The position numbers and the translations under genes are program-made. 64,000 nt of DNA from contig JBBQVK010000001.1 in NCBI GenBank assembly GCA_038211735.1, positions 372,001 through 436,000 on the forward strand, given 5' to 3'. Below, one piece after another: positions 9,755 through 21,488 of this stretch. The stretch's first letter is position 1. The number at the start of each line of letters is the position of its first letter. The notes beneath the pieces are model-generated. The model was given only the letters and a program-made list of their open reading frames with translations. It was not told the DNA's origin and did no database searches. This DNA is from JBBQVK01 sp038211735. Its GTDB lineage: Bacteria > Patescibacteriota > Gracilibacteria > Absconditabacterales > Absconditicoccaceae.

Positions 9755-10527
9755 CTATACATCAGATAAGTTTTTCTCCAAAGAATTTTTTGTTCACAGA
9801 GCTTGTAGGCGAAGTTTCAGAGAAATAAGTTCGCGGTTGAGTAACTCAATTTCTAATTTCATTCCTCTTTCCTCCAAGATAGGGAGAATAAATTCTTCAG
9901 TTTCATCTACTTGGCCCTTAATCCTTGCGTAATCATCAGGTAGGGTTCTAAGATTATGAAGCCTATCTGCTACCTTACAGCTGATGGTTTCATCATTTGC
10001 TCATTGCCTCATTCTTTCGAAGTACTCTCTGACTAAAATAGGTCAAATAGTAGCTTTCCATGGCTTCAAATAGTCCTTTTTTGCTTGCCCAGTTAATAAA
10101 TCATATATTTTTTATTTGCTGGTGGCAAGTAACTCGCATAAGAAGGTTTTGTAAGAAATTTTACATTTTCAGCTACCTGTTTTCAGAAAAATTTTTCTAT
10201 AATATAGAAATCTATCTCTTCAGTATCTTCGACTGAATCATGTAGTAAACATGTTAGAGCTCACTCTAAGCTATTACCTCTTAGTTCATCGAGGTAAATT
10301 TTTAGTACTCAGAGTATATGTTCTTTGAAATAATCTTCTCATTGATCTCTCACTTGGTCCCAATGTCCTTTCTTTGCCATTCTATAGGCCACACTGATAT
10401 CATCCATTTTTTTAGCTACGTCTCTTTTGTCTAATCACGTAAACTCATATCCTCGTAATCTATTTTTTACAAATTCATAGACTTGATCGCTTGGTCTTTG
10501 ATTTACGAGTTTGGGAGTTCCTAACAT
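9755..10527 (-). CDS. RelA/SpoT-type HD hydrolase, interrupted by a frameshift
   Basis: The two halves carry the HD signature of (p)ppGpp hydrolases and SpoT/MESH1-like proteins: a first His in FKEHILG, then LLHDSVEDT (HD pair) and finally CKVADRLHNLRTL. Between them the frame shifts by one base at a T6 run (10108-10113, A6 in the mRNA), after the residues PPANKK. One extra A, or a -1 slip on the A6 run, restores the reading and gives IYDLLTGQAKK. The total of 773 bases is not divisible by three. Either the assembly lost a base, the gene is freshly broken, or slippage is used. No synthetase domain is visible. Confidence 0.8.
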
Positions 10528-10601
10528 AGACGAGCTAGTAAGGGAGTAAATACCTATTAATTGGTATATAAATATTAAAATTCAAATAGCAAGAACAAGT
10601 A

Positions 10602-10629
10602 TTGACTTTTTGTTAAAAAACAGTAAATA
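10602..10629 (+). promoter_or_regulatory. Promoter-like boxes upstream of the 10.7-kb RNA candidate
   Basis: TTGACT is followed after 16 bases by TAAATA on the plus strand, just upstream of the self-complementary segment at 10658-10853. Confidence 0.4.
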
Positions 10630-10639
10630 GAAGCTCAAC

Positions 10640-10900
10640 CAAATTCATTATTATGGAGTTAGTAGCATTGCAATTGCGTGTTTCAGGTCTTGAACCTACC
10701 TGGAACCAAATGGCTCTCTTTAGAGCTTTTAAGAACAGCGCTGTATTTAATATCATTATTAAAAACGGCACACCCTGTGTACAGAAACGGTATAAAAACC
10801 TGTTTCAACATCATTGGCACCTGTTCTGGTCATAATGCAACTGCTTAACTAACCTGAGATCTCATTGTAAGAAAACGCCCGGGCTTCCCGTGGCGTTTCT
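10640..10900 (+). ncRNA. Candidate 6S-like RNA
   Basis: A plus-strand transcript is suggested by promoter boxes at 10602 and a strong terminator at 10874. The two ends of 10658-10853 pair in a long irregular helix (GTTAGT, AGCA and TTGCA with TGCAA, TGCT and ACTAAC). Next comes an open bubble of about 11-12 bases per side, then a further CAGGT/ACCTG helix. A closing helix, a central bubble and about 200 nt are the features of 6S RNA, which binds RNA polymerase. A 60-codon ORF (10653-10835) lies inside but has no recognisable protein character. Sequence alone does not prove the class. Confidence 0.35.
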
Positions 10901-10904
10901 TTTT
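10874..10904. terminator. Strong intrinsic terminator
   Basis: AACGCC-CGGG-CTT-CCCG-T-GGCGTT forms a GC-rich stem with one bulge. It is followed by TCTTTTT on the plus strand and flanked by A-rich sequence on the other side. It ends the plus-strand RNA candidate and may also stop transcription from the minus-strand ABC gene. Confidence 0.8.
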
Positions 10905-10931
10905 AATCCGTAGCTATGACTTATTTGAAAC

Positions 10932-12650
10932 CTAAAACCCAGACTGCAACTCTAACATCTTCGCATATGATCATCATAACTGGACAAGCTCATTATGCTT
11001 TCAGCGTTCTATCACTTGCCCTTCATCCAAGACAATAATATCATCCGCTTCTTTCACGGTCTGCAATCTATGTGCAATAATAATTACTGTACGATCTTTA
11101 AAGAGATTGTGCATTGCTTCAGTAATTCACTCTTCAGAAAAACTATCTAGCGCAGAGGTCGGCTCGTCTAAAATAATAATCTCAGGGTTTTTCAAAAATA
11201 TTTTTGCAATCGCAAGACGTTGACGTTGTCATCCAGAGAGTCTAATTCATCTCTCTCCAATCTCAGTATTAAGTCCTTGGGGTAAAGTATAAATAAATTC
11301 ACATTTTGCTAGTTTTATAATTTTCTCTAATTGCACTATTTCCATCTTTTCTTTAAGAACGTATGTTAAATTCTCTAGGATTGTGCCATCAAAAACAGAC
11401 GGATCTTGAGTGAGATACCCAATATGCTTATAGTAAGACTTCAAAGAAACAGCATTCAACGCTTGTCAGTCTACGATTATACTTCATTTATCAGTTCTAA
11501 TATAGCCTGCGATTAATTTCGCGAGAGTAGTTTTCCCTGCTCCGCTGACTCCTACCAGAGCGGTCTTTTTCCCCGCCTGTATGTCTAATGAGAAGTCTGT
11601 TATTATATTCTTCCCTTCTCCATATCCATAAGACACATTTTTGAATTTTATATTTCATGCTCACAAAGAAAACTTTGCTCACATTTCAATCTCATAATCT
11701 GTCTTTAAACTATCTACCAGCTCTCGCAGTCTTGTAACGTCAATTCGTCTGTCAATCATTACTCTCGTATCTCTCATGAGTCCTTCAAGGTCTCTTATAA
11801 AGGCCAATCATAATCATATAATGACAACAATATCGCTCAATTGCAGAGTCTGTTGAAAAATCTGATTTCATATAAAATAAATAAGGAATATAAATAACAT
11901 AGTTGCAATAAATATTGGTACATCAAAAGCTATTCATTGATAGCTCTTTTCATACCATTTGGCTTTGTACCATTCTTCATTTATTTGAATTCTTTTGGAA
12001 AGTTCTTCTTGTAGCTTATCTTGTTGCATTATTTCATACTTACTCATGAACCATTTGACTTGCATTCTTTGGATATCAACATATCTATCCTTAGCTATCT
12101 TTCTCCGTTTATATGGATTATCTCAAAATAAATAAAATCGAACTCAAATAATTACCATCATCGCTACTGCTCAAAAAAACATACTTACATTTTTTTGAAA
12201 AATTGTGATAATAAATGCTAAAAACAATATTATAGATCATGAGAATCAACAAAATACGTTTATTATCAAATCACACCAAGTGCCAGTGCCTTTGCCGTAT
12301 ATTGCGATCATTCTTCATGTACCCAAGAGCTCATACTTATTATTGTCTCCACTGATAACTTTTGGTAAGTATATGACATCAATAATATTTGCTAAATCTT
12401 TGTATGCTAAGTATATATATGGTTTTCGTAATATTTTTAGTGTTAGATAAATTACAGCTATACTTGCTAGTATGATTATTCGAGTGATAAATTTACTATG
12501 ATCTCATGACTCTATCGCGTCTACGATATACTTTGTTCAATAAATCAATCCAACTGCACACAAATTAGAAAAGATATCAAGCAACGTTATGCTTAGAATA
12601 GGCTTCCAAGCTATCCTCGCCGGCTCTAGAAATCTTTTTATTGTGCTCAT
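10932..12650 (-). CDS. ABC exporter half-transporter (membrane + ATPase fused)
   Basis: The 572-residue protein has an N-terminal membrane domain with about five or six hydrophobic segments (residues 1-320), then a nucleotide-binding domain. That domain has Walker A VGVSGAGKTT, Q-loop LTQDP, signature LSGGQRQRL (one signature Gly is UGA), Walker B IIILDEPTSALD and H-loop IIIAHRL. It is the homodimeric exporter type of the MsbA/MDL class. The membrane part is rich in UGA codons. The substrate is unknown. It starts 30 bases downstream of the uvrA stop on the same strand. Confidence 0.9.
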
Positions 12651-12680
12651 AAAATATTAAGCAGCTAAGTAAAACAGAGG

Positions 12681-15600
12681 TTATTTACCTCCCTTCACCA
12701 CCTTCCCATCTTCCAACCTTATCACCTTATCTGCAAACTTGAGCAGATGTTTTTCATGTTCAATCATAAGGACGGTGTCACCGTTGTCTAGGAATCTTTT
12801 AAGTACTTTGAGCAATCTTTCGATATCGTTTGGGTGGAGACCGACGGTAGGCTCATCTAAGAAATACACCGTGTGTCCTCTATATTGTTTCAACAAATGT
12901 TTTACGAGTTTGAGTCTTTGTGATTCTCATCCTGAAAGCGTGTGTGCTGGTTGTCACATTTTAAGATAGCCTAGACCGATGTCACACATCAGTTGTAATT
13001 TTTCACTAATAAATCACATATCTTCGAAAAATTCCAACGCATCGCTAACATACATACTCAACACTTCGCTGATCGATTTTCCATGTCGTTTGATATCCAA
13101 GATTTCTGGCTTATATCTAGCTCATTTGCAGAGAGAACAAGGGACGTAGGTATCTGGCAAGAACTGTAGTTCAATTTTTTTGTGGCCATATCCATCACAC
13201 TCTGGACATGCTCCTTTGTTCGAATTGAAACTAAAATGTCATGAATTAAATGCCAGCATTTTTGCTTCGGTAACTCATGCATATAGTTTACGAATATCAT
13301 CGAAGACGCCGATGAACGTTGCGGGGCAACTTCTTGGTGTCTTACCAATACTTGTCTGATCGACGTACATCACATTTTCAATCTCTTCATAGCCGGTAAT
13401 AGTCTCTACACCAATATGTTTGTAGAACTCTTGAATAGCGGTCTTTTGTAAGTGTTCATACTTATCTCTTTGGACAATCGATGCTTGGATAATGTCAGCC
13501 CAGCTCATTCACTCTTTGAGGAGTTGCAGTCTGATGTAACTTTGAATCCATTGATGCTTTTCGTTTAAGAATTTGAAGAGTGTATGATACATCAGCGTCG
13601 TCTTACCTGCTCCGGAAGGCCCAGTAATAATGGTGAAACTACCCAATCTGATGTCTACATCGATACCTTGTAGATTGTGCTTTGAAGCTTTCTTTATATG
13701 CAAATTGATATTGCTCTGCGTATGATCAAATATAGCTGTTACTTTTCTTTTGCCAGTAATATAATCAGCTGTCATCGTATTTTGTTCCAAGAATGTTTCA
13801 AAAGGTCCATTGTAAATAACTTCTCCTCCGAAATCTCCTGCGCCTGGACCAATTTCTACGATCCAATCACTCGCTTTGATAAAATTATCATTATGCTCCA
13901 CCACAACAATTGTATTTCACATTGCTTGGAGTTGTTTGATCGACGCTATCACTTTTATGATCTCTCCTTCATCCAATCCAATCGTAGGTTCATCTAATAC
14001 ATAGATGATTCAGGTTAATTTATTTCCCAACTGTTTAGCTAATCTCAGACGTTGTATCTCTCCACCTGAAAGTGAGTCGATAGGTCTTGCGGTATTGAGA
14101 TATCCCATACCCAATGAGGCAATAGTCTCTGCTCTATCTAATAGTGGATAGGTGATCCTTTGGACTAACTCTTGCGGCGCATTGGTAAGCTGTTGGTACT
14201 GGATCATTACTTCGTTCAGTTTATCGATATGCATCGACTGTAGATCAAAAATATTATACTTGATAGGAATTTGATCTTCGTGAAGCAATTCTTTCGCCAT
14301 AGGTACTGTATCATCTTTTAGTTTAGAGTTCTTTTTGTACTGTACTTGCGATGACGATCTGGTATCCCCAGGAATTAAGTACACATGCAAACTCTCTGGC
14401 CTTAATCTTGCTCCATGACACAGCTGGCATGGTTGCACATCCAACATAGCTTGAAAATCGACCGTAAGAATTCCTTTGTTATATTGTGCAGTAAGAACAT
14501 CTTGGATACCTTTGTAGTAGATCGAAACAAATTTCCCTCATCCAGTAGCGATACGCAACAGTTCGTCATCACCATTCATTACTACCTGTCTAAATCGATC
14601 TGGTAGATCTTTCCACGCAATATTGGCTTGTACATCGTATTTTTGTGCTAACTTTTGTAAGATTCCTTGCCCATAGTTGGAGTCGCGTCGTGGTAGAACG
14701 GCTTTTAGATAGGGAGAAAAGGGGTCTAACACCTTATCGAAATCTACCTGTAGTTGTTCTCCTAATCATTGGCATCCAGGACATGCTCCTTCTTGTCTGT
14801 TTGCACTAAAATGTTGCGTGGTAAACTCTGGATAACTGATATTATCTTTTGGGCAATAATATTTGTCTGTATATCGTACTATTTTATCTCTTGCCTGCAG
14901 ACGCTGAAGAACTTCTTTTACTTTTTTCTTTCATTTTTTTACATCATCAGCCGTGGTACCATCCAATACAAAGACACCAAATTTTTCTGCTCTGCTTAAC
15001 ATTTTTATTGCATCGTCTTTCAATCTTCTCAATGCAGACTGATCGATCGTTACACGATCAAAGATTCCAAACACCTTGGCAGGCAAGAAGTTATCTGGGA
15101 TATTCGGCTCTTCTAGGTAGAAGTACTCGACAAGATCAGCGTAATCTCCTGTCTCTTGGTTGTATTCAAGGGCGACTAAGTATCTAGTAACCCCTGCGCC
15201 TGCATCGACTTGTTTTCTATTTTTTCTTACTCGTCTCGAAAGTAAATTTGGATCAGTGAAGGTACCAAACTCTTGAATCATATATACTTTATCTCATTCA
15301 AACTTTGCTTTGATATCTTGGACGATCTCTTCCGTAGTTTTCGGTCTCAGAGGAGTTCCACATTTGTGACAGAAAACATCACCTACTTTAGCTAGGAGCA
15401 ATCTCAAATAGTCGTCTATTTCTGTAAGCGTTCACACTGTCGATCTAACATTTCCTACACGCTTGTTTTGCTCGATCGCTATAGCTGGACTGAGTCCTGA
15501 AGAAAAGTCTAATTCTGGTCTCGTTCCTAGGTCGAAGAACTGTCTAAGATATGAACTCAATGATTCAATATAACGGAACTGTCCTTCTTTGTAGATCGTA

Positions 15601-15974
15601 CTAAAAGCAAGTGAAGACTTCCCAGAACCTGAAACTCCTGTCACCGTGATGATTTTATTTTTGGGCAAGGTGATGTCGATATTTTTGAGATTGTGCGTCC
15701 TTACTCACTCAAGAACAATCTGATCAAATCCCGTAAACGCGCGCGGAGGTAGAATCCTTGAAGGCATTGTTCTTGACGAAGTTCCTTGGGGAGATTGAGA
15801 AAGTTTCGTTACCTTTTGGGGGTTCATATTTTTCTGAGTTTGAGAAACTTTCGTCACCTTTTGGGAGCTCATATTTTTCTGAGCTTTCTGGGTTTGAGAA
15901 GGTTTCTTTGCCTTCTGCGGCCCTTGGACCTCCGCAGCTTTCTTAATCTTCTGAGGAATATTTTTCTTTACCAT
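12681..15974 (-). CDS. uvrA: Excinuclease ABC subunit A
   Basis: UvrA finds bulky DNA damage and loads UvrB. All the fragments share one frame and give 1,097 residues. Visible are Walker A I (TGVSGSGKSS), zinc-finger pair CPGC and CQLCHGARLRPE, signature I SLSGGEIQRL, Walker B I VLDEPTIGL, Walker A II (TGPSGAGKTT), a second CPEC/CSLC finger, and signature II TLSGGESQRL with FLDEPTVGLHP. The protein is longer than usual (about 940) because of an 80-residue N-terminal tail rich in Lys, Gln, Ser and Thr. The tail contains short repeats (SQKVTKVSQ/NPQKVTKLSQ). The start at 15974 could be later if the tail is not translated. UvrB and UvrC are not in the window. Confidence 0.97.
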
Positions 15975-16068
15975 AATAAGAAATCTGAAAAAACTTAAAA
16001 TGTACTAGGAAATATCCCAGTATACTTGAAGGAGGTTGTATTACAAGGTAAGCGAACAAAAAATAGAA

Positions 16069-16503
16069 TTATTGTACGCTACCTGTAGCTCGCTCTTCCA
16101 TATGTTTCTCAAATCAATTCATCCGATTTGGTCCTCCCAAACCATCAACTCCATTTCGATGGCTCATCATATTGAACATCATAAACCCACCACCCATAAG
16201 AGCGATAACAATACTTACGGCAATAACTACTACTGCAGTAAGAAACATAAAATATCCAATCCTATCAAACAAGGTGGTGTATGTTTTCCTTTGCTCAACA
16301 GTTAATGAACTATCGTTATCTATCCAATGATTCCCATTAAGACCTCACAAGATGAATATCGCGACCATGACTACGAAATTAGCAAATGGGATAAATAGCC
16401 CAATCACTACCAATACTGCTCGTACATACTTTCTTGTTAACGCGAGATACAGTACGTGAAACATTGCCCCGCCCCATGACCACTTAGCTTTGATTGTTTC
16501 CAT
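16069..16503 (-). CDS. Small membrane protein, unknown function
   Basis: A 144-residue protein with two or three hydrophobic helices (about residues 27-52 and 84-110), a Gly/Met-rich stretch (ALMGGGFMMF) and a charged tail. The start at 16503 (METIKAKWSWGG) follows a clear ATG. No family is recognised. It stands between hflX and uvrA on the same strand. Confidence 0.7.
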
Positions 16504-16583
16504 TTCTTGGTATATAAAATATAAAACCTCGTTATAAGAAAGACTGTATCGCTCATTCTAGATAAATCAAGAACATAAGATTT

Positions 16584-17726
16584 TTACAAGAGTTCATCCA
16601 ACAACACTTTGAGCTCCTGTAGACCTTCTCCAGTAACAGCTGAAATAAAGATACACTTTCTTTCCCCTGCGAGTTCTTTGATCCGCTCTAGATCCGGAGG
16701 AGTAGGATTTGTAGTGAGCAAATCTATCTTATTGAATACTAACACTCTTTCCTGACTCGCTCCTATAGTGTCCAAGATTTTATCTACAACCTGTATTTTG
16801 TCATCAATCAACGGATCATTTATATCGACAACATGCAACAAGAGATCTGCATGAACGCTATCTTCTAGCGTTGATCTAAATGCTGAAATAAGGTCAGGTG
16901 GAAGATCTCTCATAAATCAAATCGTATCATTAACCAATACGGTACGACCTCTAGATCATTCTTTAGCAGAAGGTAAATACAGTTCCCCTACATCTGTTCA
17001 CAGTGTAGCGAACAATCTATCTTCTACTAGTACTCATTTTTTTGTGAGCGCATTCATTACGCTAGATTTGCCAGCATTCGTATACCCCACGAGTCAAACT
17101 GTAGAAAAGTCATTTCTTTTTCTTGCATCCCTATGTACCTGCCTTACTTGTTCATATTTTGCAAGTTCTTTAGCGAGTTGCGTCTTTCTAGTGAATAAAT
17201 GTCTGCGCATAATTTCCGTATTTGTTTCACCGATACCACGCACATTTCCCTTACCTCCTCACTGTCTACTTAACTCCATACCCATACCGAAGATGCGAGG
17301 TCCCATATGCTTTATCGCAGCAAGTTCAATCTGTAGTCTTGCTTCTGAACTCGTCGCATGACGTTCGAAGATTTTGAGTATAAGATCCACCCTGTCCCGT
17401 GCTTGTAGTTTTTCTTCACGAAGTTTCTCACTTAAATTATAAATTTGTTGTGGCTTCAAAATATTTCCTACGATCAATAATTTCGCTCATGTCTCTTTCA
17501 TCTGTTCTATGATTTCTTCTACTTTTCCGCTTCCTATATATGTCCTATAGTCAGGCCTCACTCTTTGTTGGATCATCTGTACGATCGTCATACCTCCATA
17601 GGTCTCCACAAGTTGTTGCAACTCTTCCATGCGCTGAGCTACAAGCTCTTTGCTTGTATTGTGATTTATAACTTCCGCTAGGAATATTTTTATAGGTTCG
17701 TTATTGTTATTATCGTTGTCGGTCAT
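16584..17726 (-). CDS. hflX: Ribosome-associated GTPase HflX
   Basis: HflX binds 50S subunits and splits stalled or hibernating ribosomes. The 380-residue protein has the HflX N-terminal domain (YIGSGKVEEI), the Gly-rich linker RQGGGKGNVRGIGETN, then a GTPase domain with G1 GYTNAGKSS, G3 NDTIGF and G4 FNKID. Of the linker glycines the first of GGG is encoded by UGA. It starts about 45 bases after the stop of the DUF218 gene on the same strand. Confidence 0.95.
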
Positions 17727-17771
17727 GTAATTTTTCTACCTACTAGTAAAATAATTTTCGTATAGTTATTT

Positions 17772-18380
17772 TTATGTGCTTTCTCTTGGCAAAGATTTGA
17801 GCACCTCAACATCTAAGAATGCTTTTATACGAGCTCATGTTTCTCTAATTATAAACCAAGGCTCTCTCACATACTCATGTTTATCTGTTATTATACCATA
17901 TGCACTTATTCCAATTCTATTTGCTATATAGACAGATCTAGACAGGTGGAATGCCTGAGTGAAAATGACCATTGAATCTATGTTATAGATTTTTTTAGCT
18001 CTCCGCATGCTGTCATAGGTGTCGTATCCCGCTCCATCTGTTGTTATCGATCATTCAGTAATTCAATGTTCCTTCAGATATGCAACGATTGCTCTTATCT
18101 CTCCATGTCACTCACTATCATCCCCACTTACGAAGAAACGTTCGAACCCTCACTTGTTATACACCTCCAATGCAGTATCTACTCTATCACGTAACACGTC
18201 AGACAAACTTCCATCGCGATAGACTGACGCTCACAACACCATTCAATACGTGGTCTTAGGAAGTTTTTCTGCAGTAGTCAAAAAAGAGTCTGCAAATATT
18301 TGGATTGCAACATTTATGGCTAGTACTACAGCAAGTACGCCCAAGAAAATACGAAAAACAACAGTCCACAATGTTTTCAT
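17772..18380 (-). CDS. DUF218 (SanA/YdcF/ElyC-like) membrane-anchored protein
   Basis: The 202-residue protein has one N-terminal membrane segment (residues 7-28), then a DUF218 fold. It shows the typical Asp/Gly-rich 'GMVLGASVYRDG', the 'FFVSGDD' strand, an 'ITTDGAGYDTYDS' loop and 'VIFTQAFHLSRS'. Members of this family influence envelope integrity in E. coli (SanA, ElyC), but the enzymatic role is unproven. Its ATG overlaps the stop of the PH-domain gene (TAATG), so the two are translationally coupled. A second DUF218 gene sits at 44915-45565. Confidence 0.82.
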
Positions 18381-18952
18381 TACGCTTTATCCAATCACAA
18401 AATTGCTATAATCTTACGTTCAGTGTCTTCCACAGCATCGATATCTTCCATATCTATGTCACCGTTATCGCTTTGTCACTCTGCCAAAAATTTCAATGAT
18501 CATACATCGAAGAAACTTTTTAACATTCACTTCTTGGATGTCGAGATTGATTTTATATGATTGGTTTGTAGTTTTTCAACTTCCCTATTAAATAATCCTG
18601 ATTGGTTGTATTTCATGACTTCTCTTGGAGTCACTATTAAGAAATCCATCTTGTACTCGATCAAAAATTTCATGAATTTCCTCACGATTAAAAGCAGATA
18701 GAGTCCAAATATGCTCCAGAATACAATCGGCAACCAACTAGGAAACCAACTAAGATTAGAAGAATTTGTATACACGTAGTAACAAGCGGCTGAAAACAGG
18801 ATCAGCCATAGTAATAATGGACGCACCACATACCGATAGTAGTACATCTTCGATCTATGCACTGACAAAACATTCCCTTCACCAAACGTTTGCGTATACT
18901 GTTCTAGTAATTGTTTGGAGAAATGTGTATCGAAATTGGATAGTATTTTCAT
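18380..18952 (-). CDS. PH-like (bPH2) domain membrane protein
   Basis: The 190-residue protein has two close membrane helices (residues 43-62 and 70-91) followed by a beta-rich segment. That segment contains 'DFLIVTPREVMKYNQSGLF', which resembles the bacterial PH domain of YdbS/YdbT-like proteins. The last 30 residues are acidic. The gene stops at TAA within TAATG, overlapping the start of the DUF218 gene. One UGA (18527-18529) separates the visible open pieces and is read as Gly. Confidence 0.65.
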
Positions 18953-19025
18953 CTTCTTTGCAAGTATAAAAATCCCTACGCATTTTTATTGTATAGAGAT
19001 TCTGGTTGTCTGCAAGGTATTATTG

Positions 19026-19817
19026 TTACTGTAATGCTAATTCAATTTCTTCAATATTCCCTAATATTATGTCAAAGTTCTTTTTTCACAACTTAGTAAT
19101 CTCACCCAACTCAATACGTATAAGATAATCTTCTAGTTTTCAAAGCGTCTCTTTTAACATTCAAAACATTGGACCTTTACGATCTGGTAGGCTATATATA
19201 TCTTCCAATAGTGGTAAAAATCGATCTTTTGATGTAGCAAGTTCTTGTTCTAGAATAACGTTTTTGATGTCTGTATCGTCAATATGTCTGAATACATACT
19301 GTATTCTTATAACCATTAGGGCAAATTCTGCCGTGAATTTCTGAATGCTTTGAAGTGGACTCAAATCCTTTCAATCTAAGCTCTGCCTCTGCATGACCAA
19401 TAATCTATAGAGTTGGTTGTTCTCTTCCATTCAACAAAGTGCAGCATGCACACCTCACTTATTTGTAATGGAGGCATTTTGCCAGGTATTTCATTGGTAG
19501 CTAATATCCTCTTCAGAGATTTTTTCTTCTTGTTCTCTTTCCCGTTGATTGATAGATCAGTCTGCTAAGGATTTTTTTATCTCATCAATTTCTCCTTGTA
19601 TGTGAAGTTCTGAAACTAGTTTTTTTTCATCAAGTTTTTCTGGATAATTTAAGGCTTGGATATCTAGTAATTCTAATTTCGACAATTTTTCGCGATATTC
19701 TTTCGTTCAGCCTATTGAGTGAATTAATCTGTCAGAAGTCTTTCTGATTATGCTCGTGATTGCTGAGTTCTTCTTCAACTCTTCTCCATACTTTTTATTG
19801 AGATTATCCGATTCCAT
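19026..19817 (-). CDS. Uncharacterised helical protein
   Basis: The 263-residue product is charged and mostly helical, with coiled-coil-like Lys/Glu-rich segments (residues 35-105) and no membrane segment. At least eight UGAs are in frame as Gly. I do not recognise it. It is on the same strand as the PH-domain gene downstream and ychF upstream, with gaps of 70-130 bases, so its operon membership is open. Confidence 0.65.
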
Positions 19818-19950
19818 CGCTTTAAAATACATGTTTTAAAAACAGGAAAGTCTGTATATATAAAATACATCAAGAGTCAAGTCTTTGTGTTCTTTTTGAA
19901 AGTCAAACTGACAGGTCAATAAATCAGAAATCCTTTATTCTAAAGGAGTT

Positions 19951-21051
19951 CTAGACGTTAAATTTGAAAACCATAACATCACCATCTTGGACAATATACT
20001 CCTTACCTTCTAGTCTTAAGTAGCCCTTTTCTCTCGCTTTTCACCATGTTCCAGCTTCAGCAAAGTGCGTATAACTCACTACTTCTGCTTTGATAAACCC
20101 GCGTTGAAAGTCAGTATGAATTGCTCCAGCAGCTTGAGGTGCAGTCGATCATTTTTCAACTGTTCGCGCTCTGGTCTCTTTTTCTCCTGTAGTGAAATAG
20201 TACATCAGTCATACAGTATCAAATGCCAGCTTGATCAGATCGTCGAGCGTTGGAATTTTTGCTGTACTATCTCATTGTATTTCTTGCATAAACATTTCTT
20301 TCTCATCCGCATCGAGGTCCATGATATCGGACTCAAATTTTGCGCAGACCACTGAAACGGGTTTTCAGAGTTTTTGAGTGTACTCTTGTTGTAACGCTAT
20401 AGCATTTTTCAGCTCTGATTCTGCTACGTTGAGCGCATAGATAAATGGTTTGTACGTTAAGAAATTATATGGTTTTAATAAGTTCTTCTCTTCAGTAGTG
20501 AGTTCAGAAGCTATATCCCAAGCTAGTTTTCACGCAGCAAGATAATCGCGCATCTTTTGCAAAACAAGTACAAGTTTCTGTGTTTCTGCATCATGTCATT
20601 TCAGTTTTCTTTCAAGATCTGGAAGTATTTTTTCTATAGATTGCAGATCAGCAAGCATAAGTTCAGTGTTGATAATTTCTACATCACGAAGCGGATCTGG
20701 TTTTCATTCCACATGCACCACGTCATCATCTTCGAAATGGCGCACGACTTGTACGATCGCATCTACTTCTCTAATCGTAGCAAGAAATTGATTTCACAAT
20801 CCTTCACCTTGTGATGCTCCTTTTACGAGCCCAGCAATATCTACGAATTTGATCGCTGCATGGATCACATTTACAGACTTGGAAAGCTCTGCCAACACAT
20901 CCACCCTAGGATCTTTCACGTCTACGATTCCCACATTTGGTTCTATGGTACAAAAGGGAAAATTAGCCGCATCTGCGGAATAGTTCTTCGTAAGGGCATT
21001 GAATAAGGTGGACTTACCTACGTTTGGCAGTCCTACAATTCCGATTTTCAT
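19951..21051 (-). CDS. ychF: Redox-regulated ATPase/GTPase YchF (OLA1 family)
   Basis: The 366-residue length is normal for YchF. It starts with MKIGIVGLPNVGKST (P-loop), followed by NFPFCTIEPNVG, the switch II DIAGLVKGAS and the divergent specificity motif 'YALNVAE' in place of NKxD, which explains the ATP preference in this family. The C-terminal TGS domain ends with 'AGTWGKAREKGYLRLEGKEYIVQDGDVMVFKF'-type sequence. YchF associates with ribosomes and acts in stress responses. A longer N-terminus (MLFFEP) is possible but less usual. Confidence 0.96.
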
Positions 21052-21155
21052 TGGTTCAAAAAATAACAAAAGATGAATCTAGATGTACTGATATAGACAG
21101 GTTTTACTACCCTACTTTTTAAACAATGAAAACCGCGCGCAACATAAAAATAAAT

Positions 21156-21184
21156 ACAAAAAAATCCGAGGCGATGCGCCCCGG
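21156..21184 (-). terminator. Intrinsic terminator between the ORF at 21234 and ychF
   Basis: CCG-A-GGCG-ATG-CGCC-C-CGG forms a GC-rich hairpin at 21166-21184. On the minus strand it is followed by ATTTTTTTGTATTTATTTTT. It ends the transcript of the small membrane genes at 21.2-22.1 kb. Confidence 0.8.
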
Positions 21185-21233
21185 ACAATGAATGTCTAGA
21201 TTTTCCTGAACATCTTCATGTCTCTCAGTAAGG

Positions 21234-21488
21234 TTATTCCTTAGGTTGAGATTTCAGATATTCTTTTGTAAGTTTTTTCAGCCTCCGACTCTCAAGAAAT
21301 GCGTCTTTTCTACGCTTTCCTTTATGAGCCGCTCTGACGATTCTGGGACTGTTCCCCAATGCGTCTTGGTAATAGGACTCTTTGTCATAATAAGGATCCT
21401 TGCTTTTGAGAGCAGCGTTGAGTTGATCCCATTGATAGCCAGCTCGTTCAAACCACCAAAAGAGGTCTTTCTTTAAATTCGTGAGTTT
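21234..21488 (-). CDS. ORF without a start codon, in frame after a UAG
   Basis: Eighty-four sense codons follow directly and in the same frame after the UAG that ends the membrane protein at 21489. There is no ATG or GTG in this frame; the only TTG is deep inside, well past the first third. The product would be basic and aromatic at its start (KKDLFWWFERAGYQW) and Lys/Arg-rich later, which looks like real coding sequence. It is followed by the terminator at 21156. Either it is the C-terminal part of the upstream protein after a nonsense change, or UAG is read through, or an unusual start is used. Confidence 0.5.
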   Translation of the reverse strand, partial: KLTNLKKDLFWWFERAGYQWDQLNAALKSKDPYYDKESYYQDALGNSPRIVRAAHKGKRRKDAFLESRRLKKLTKEYLKSQPKE

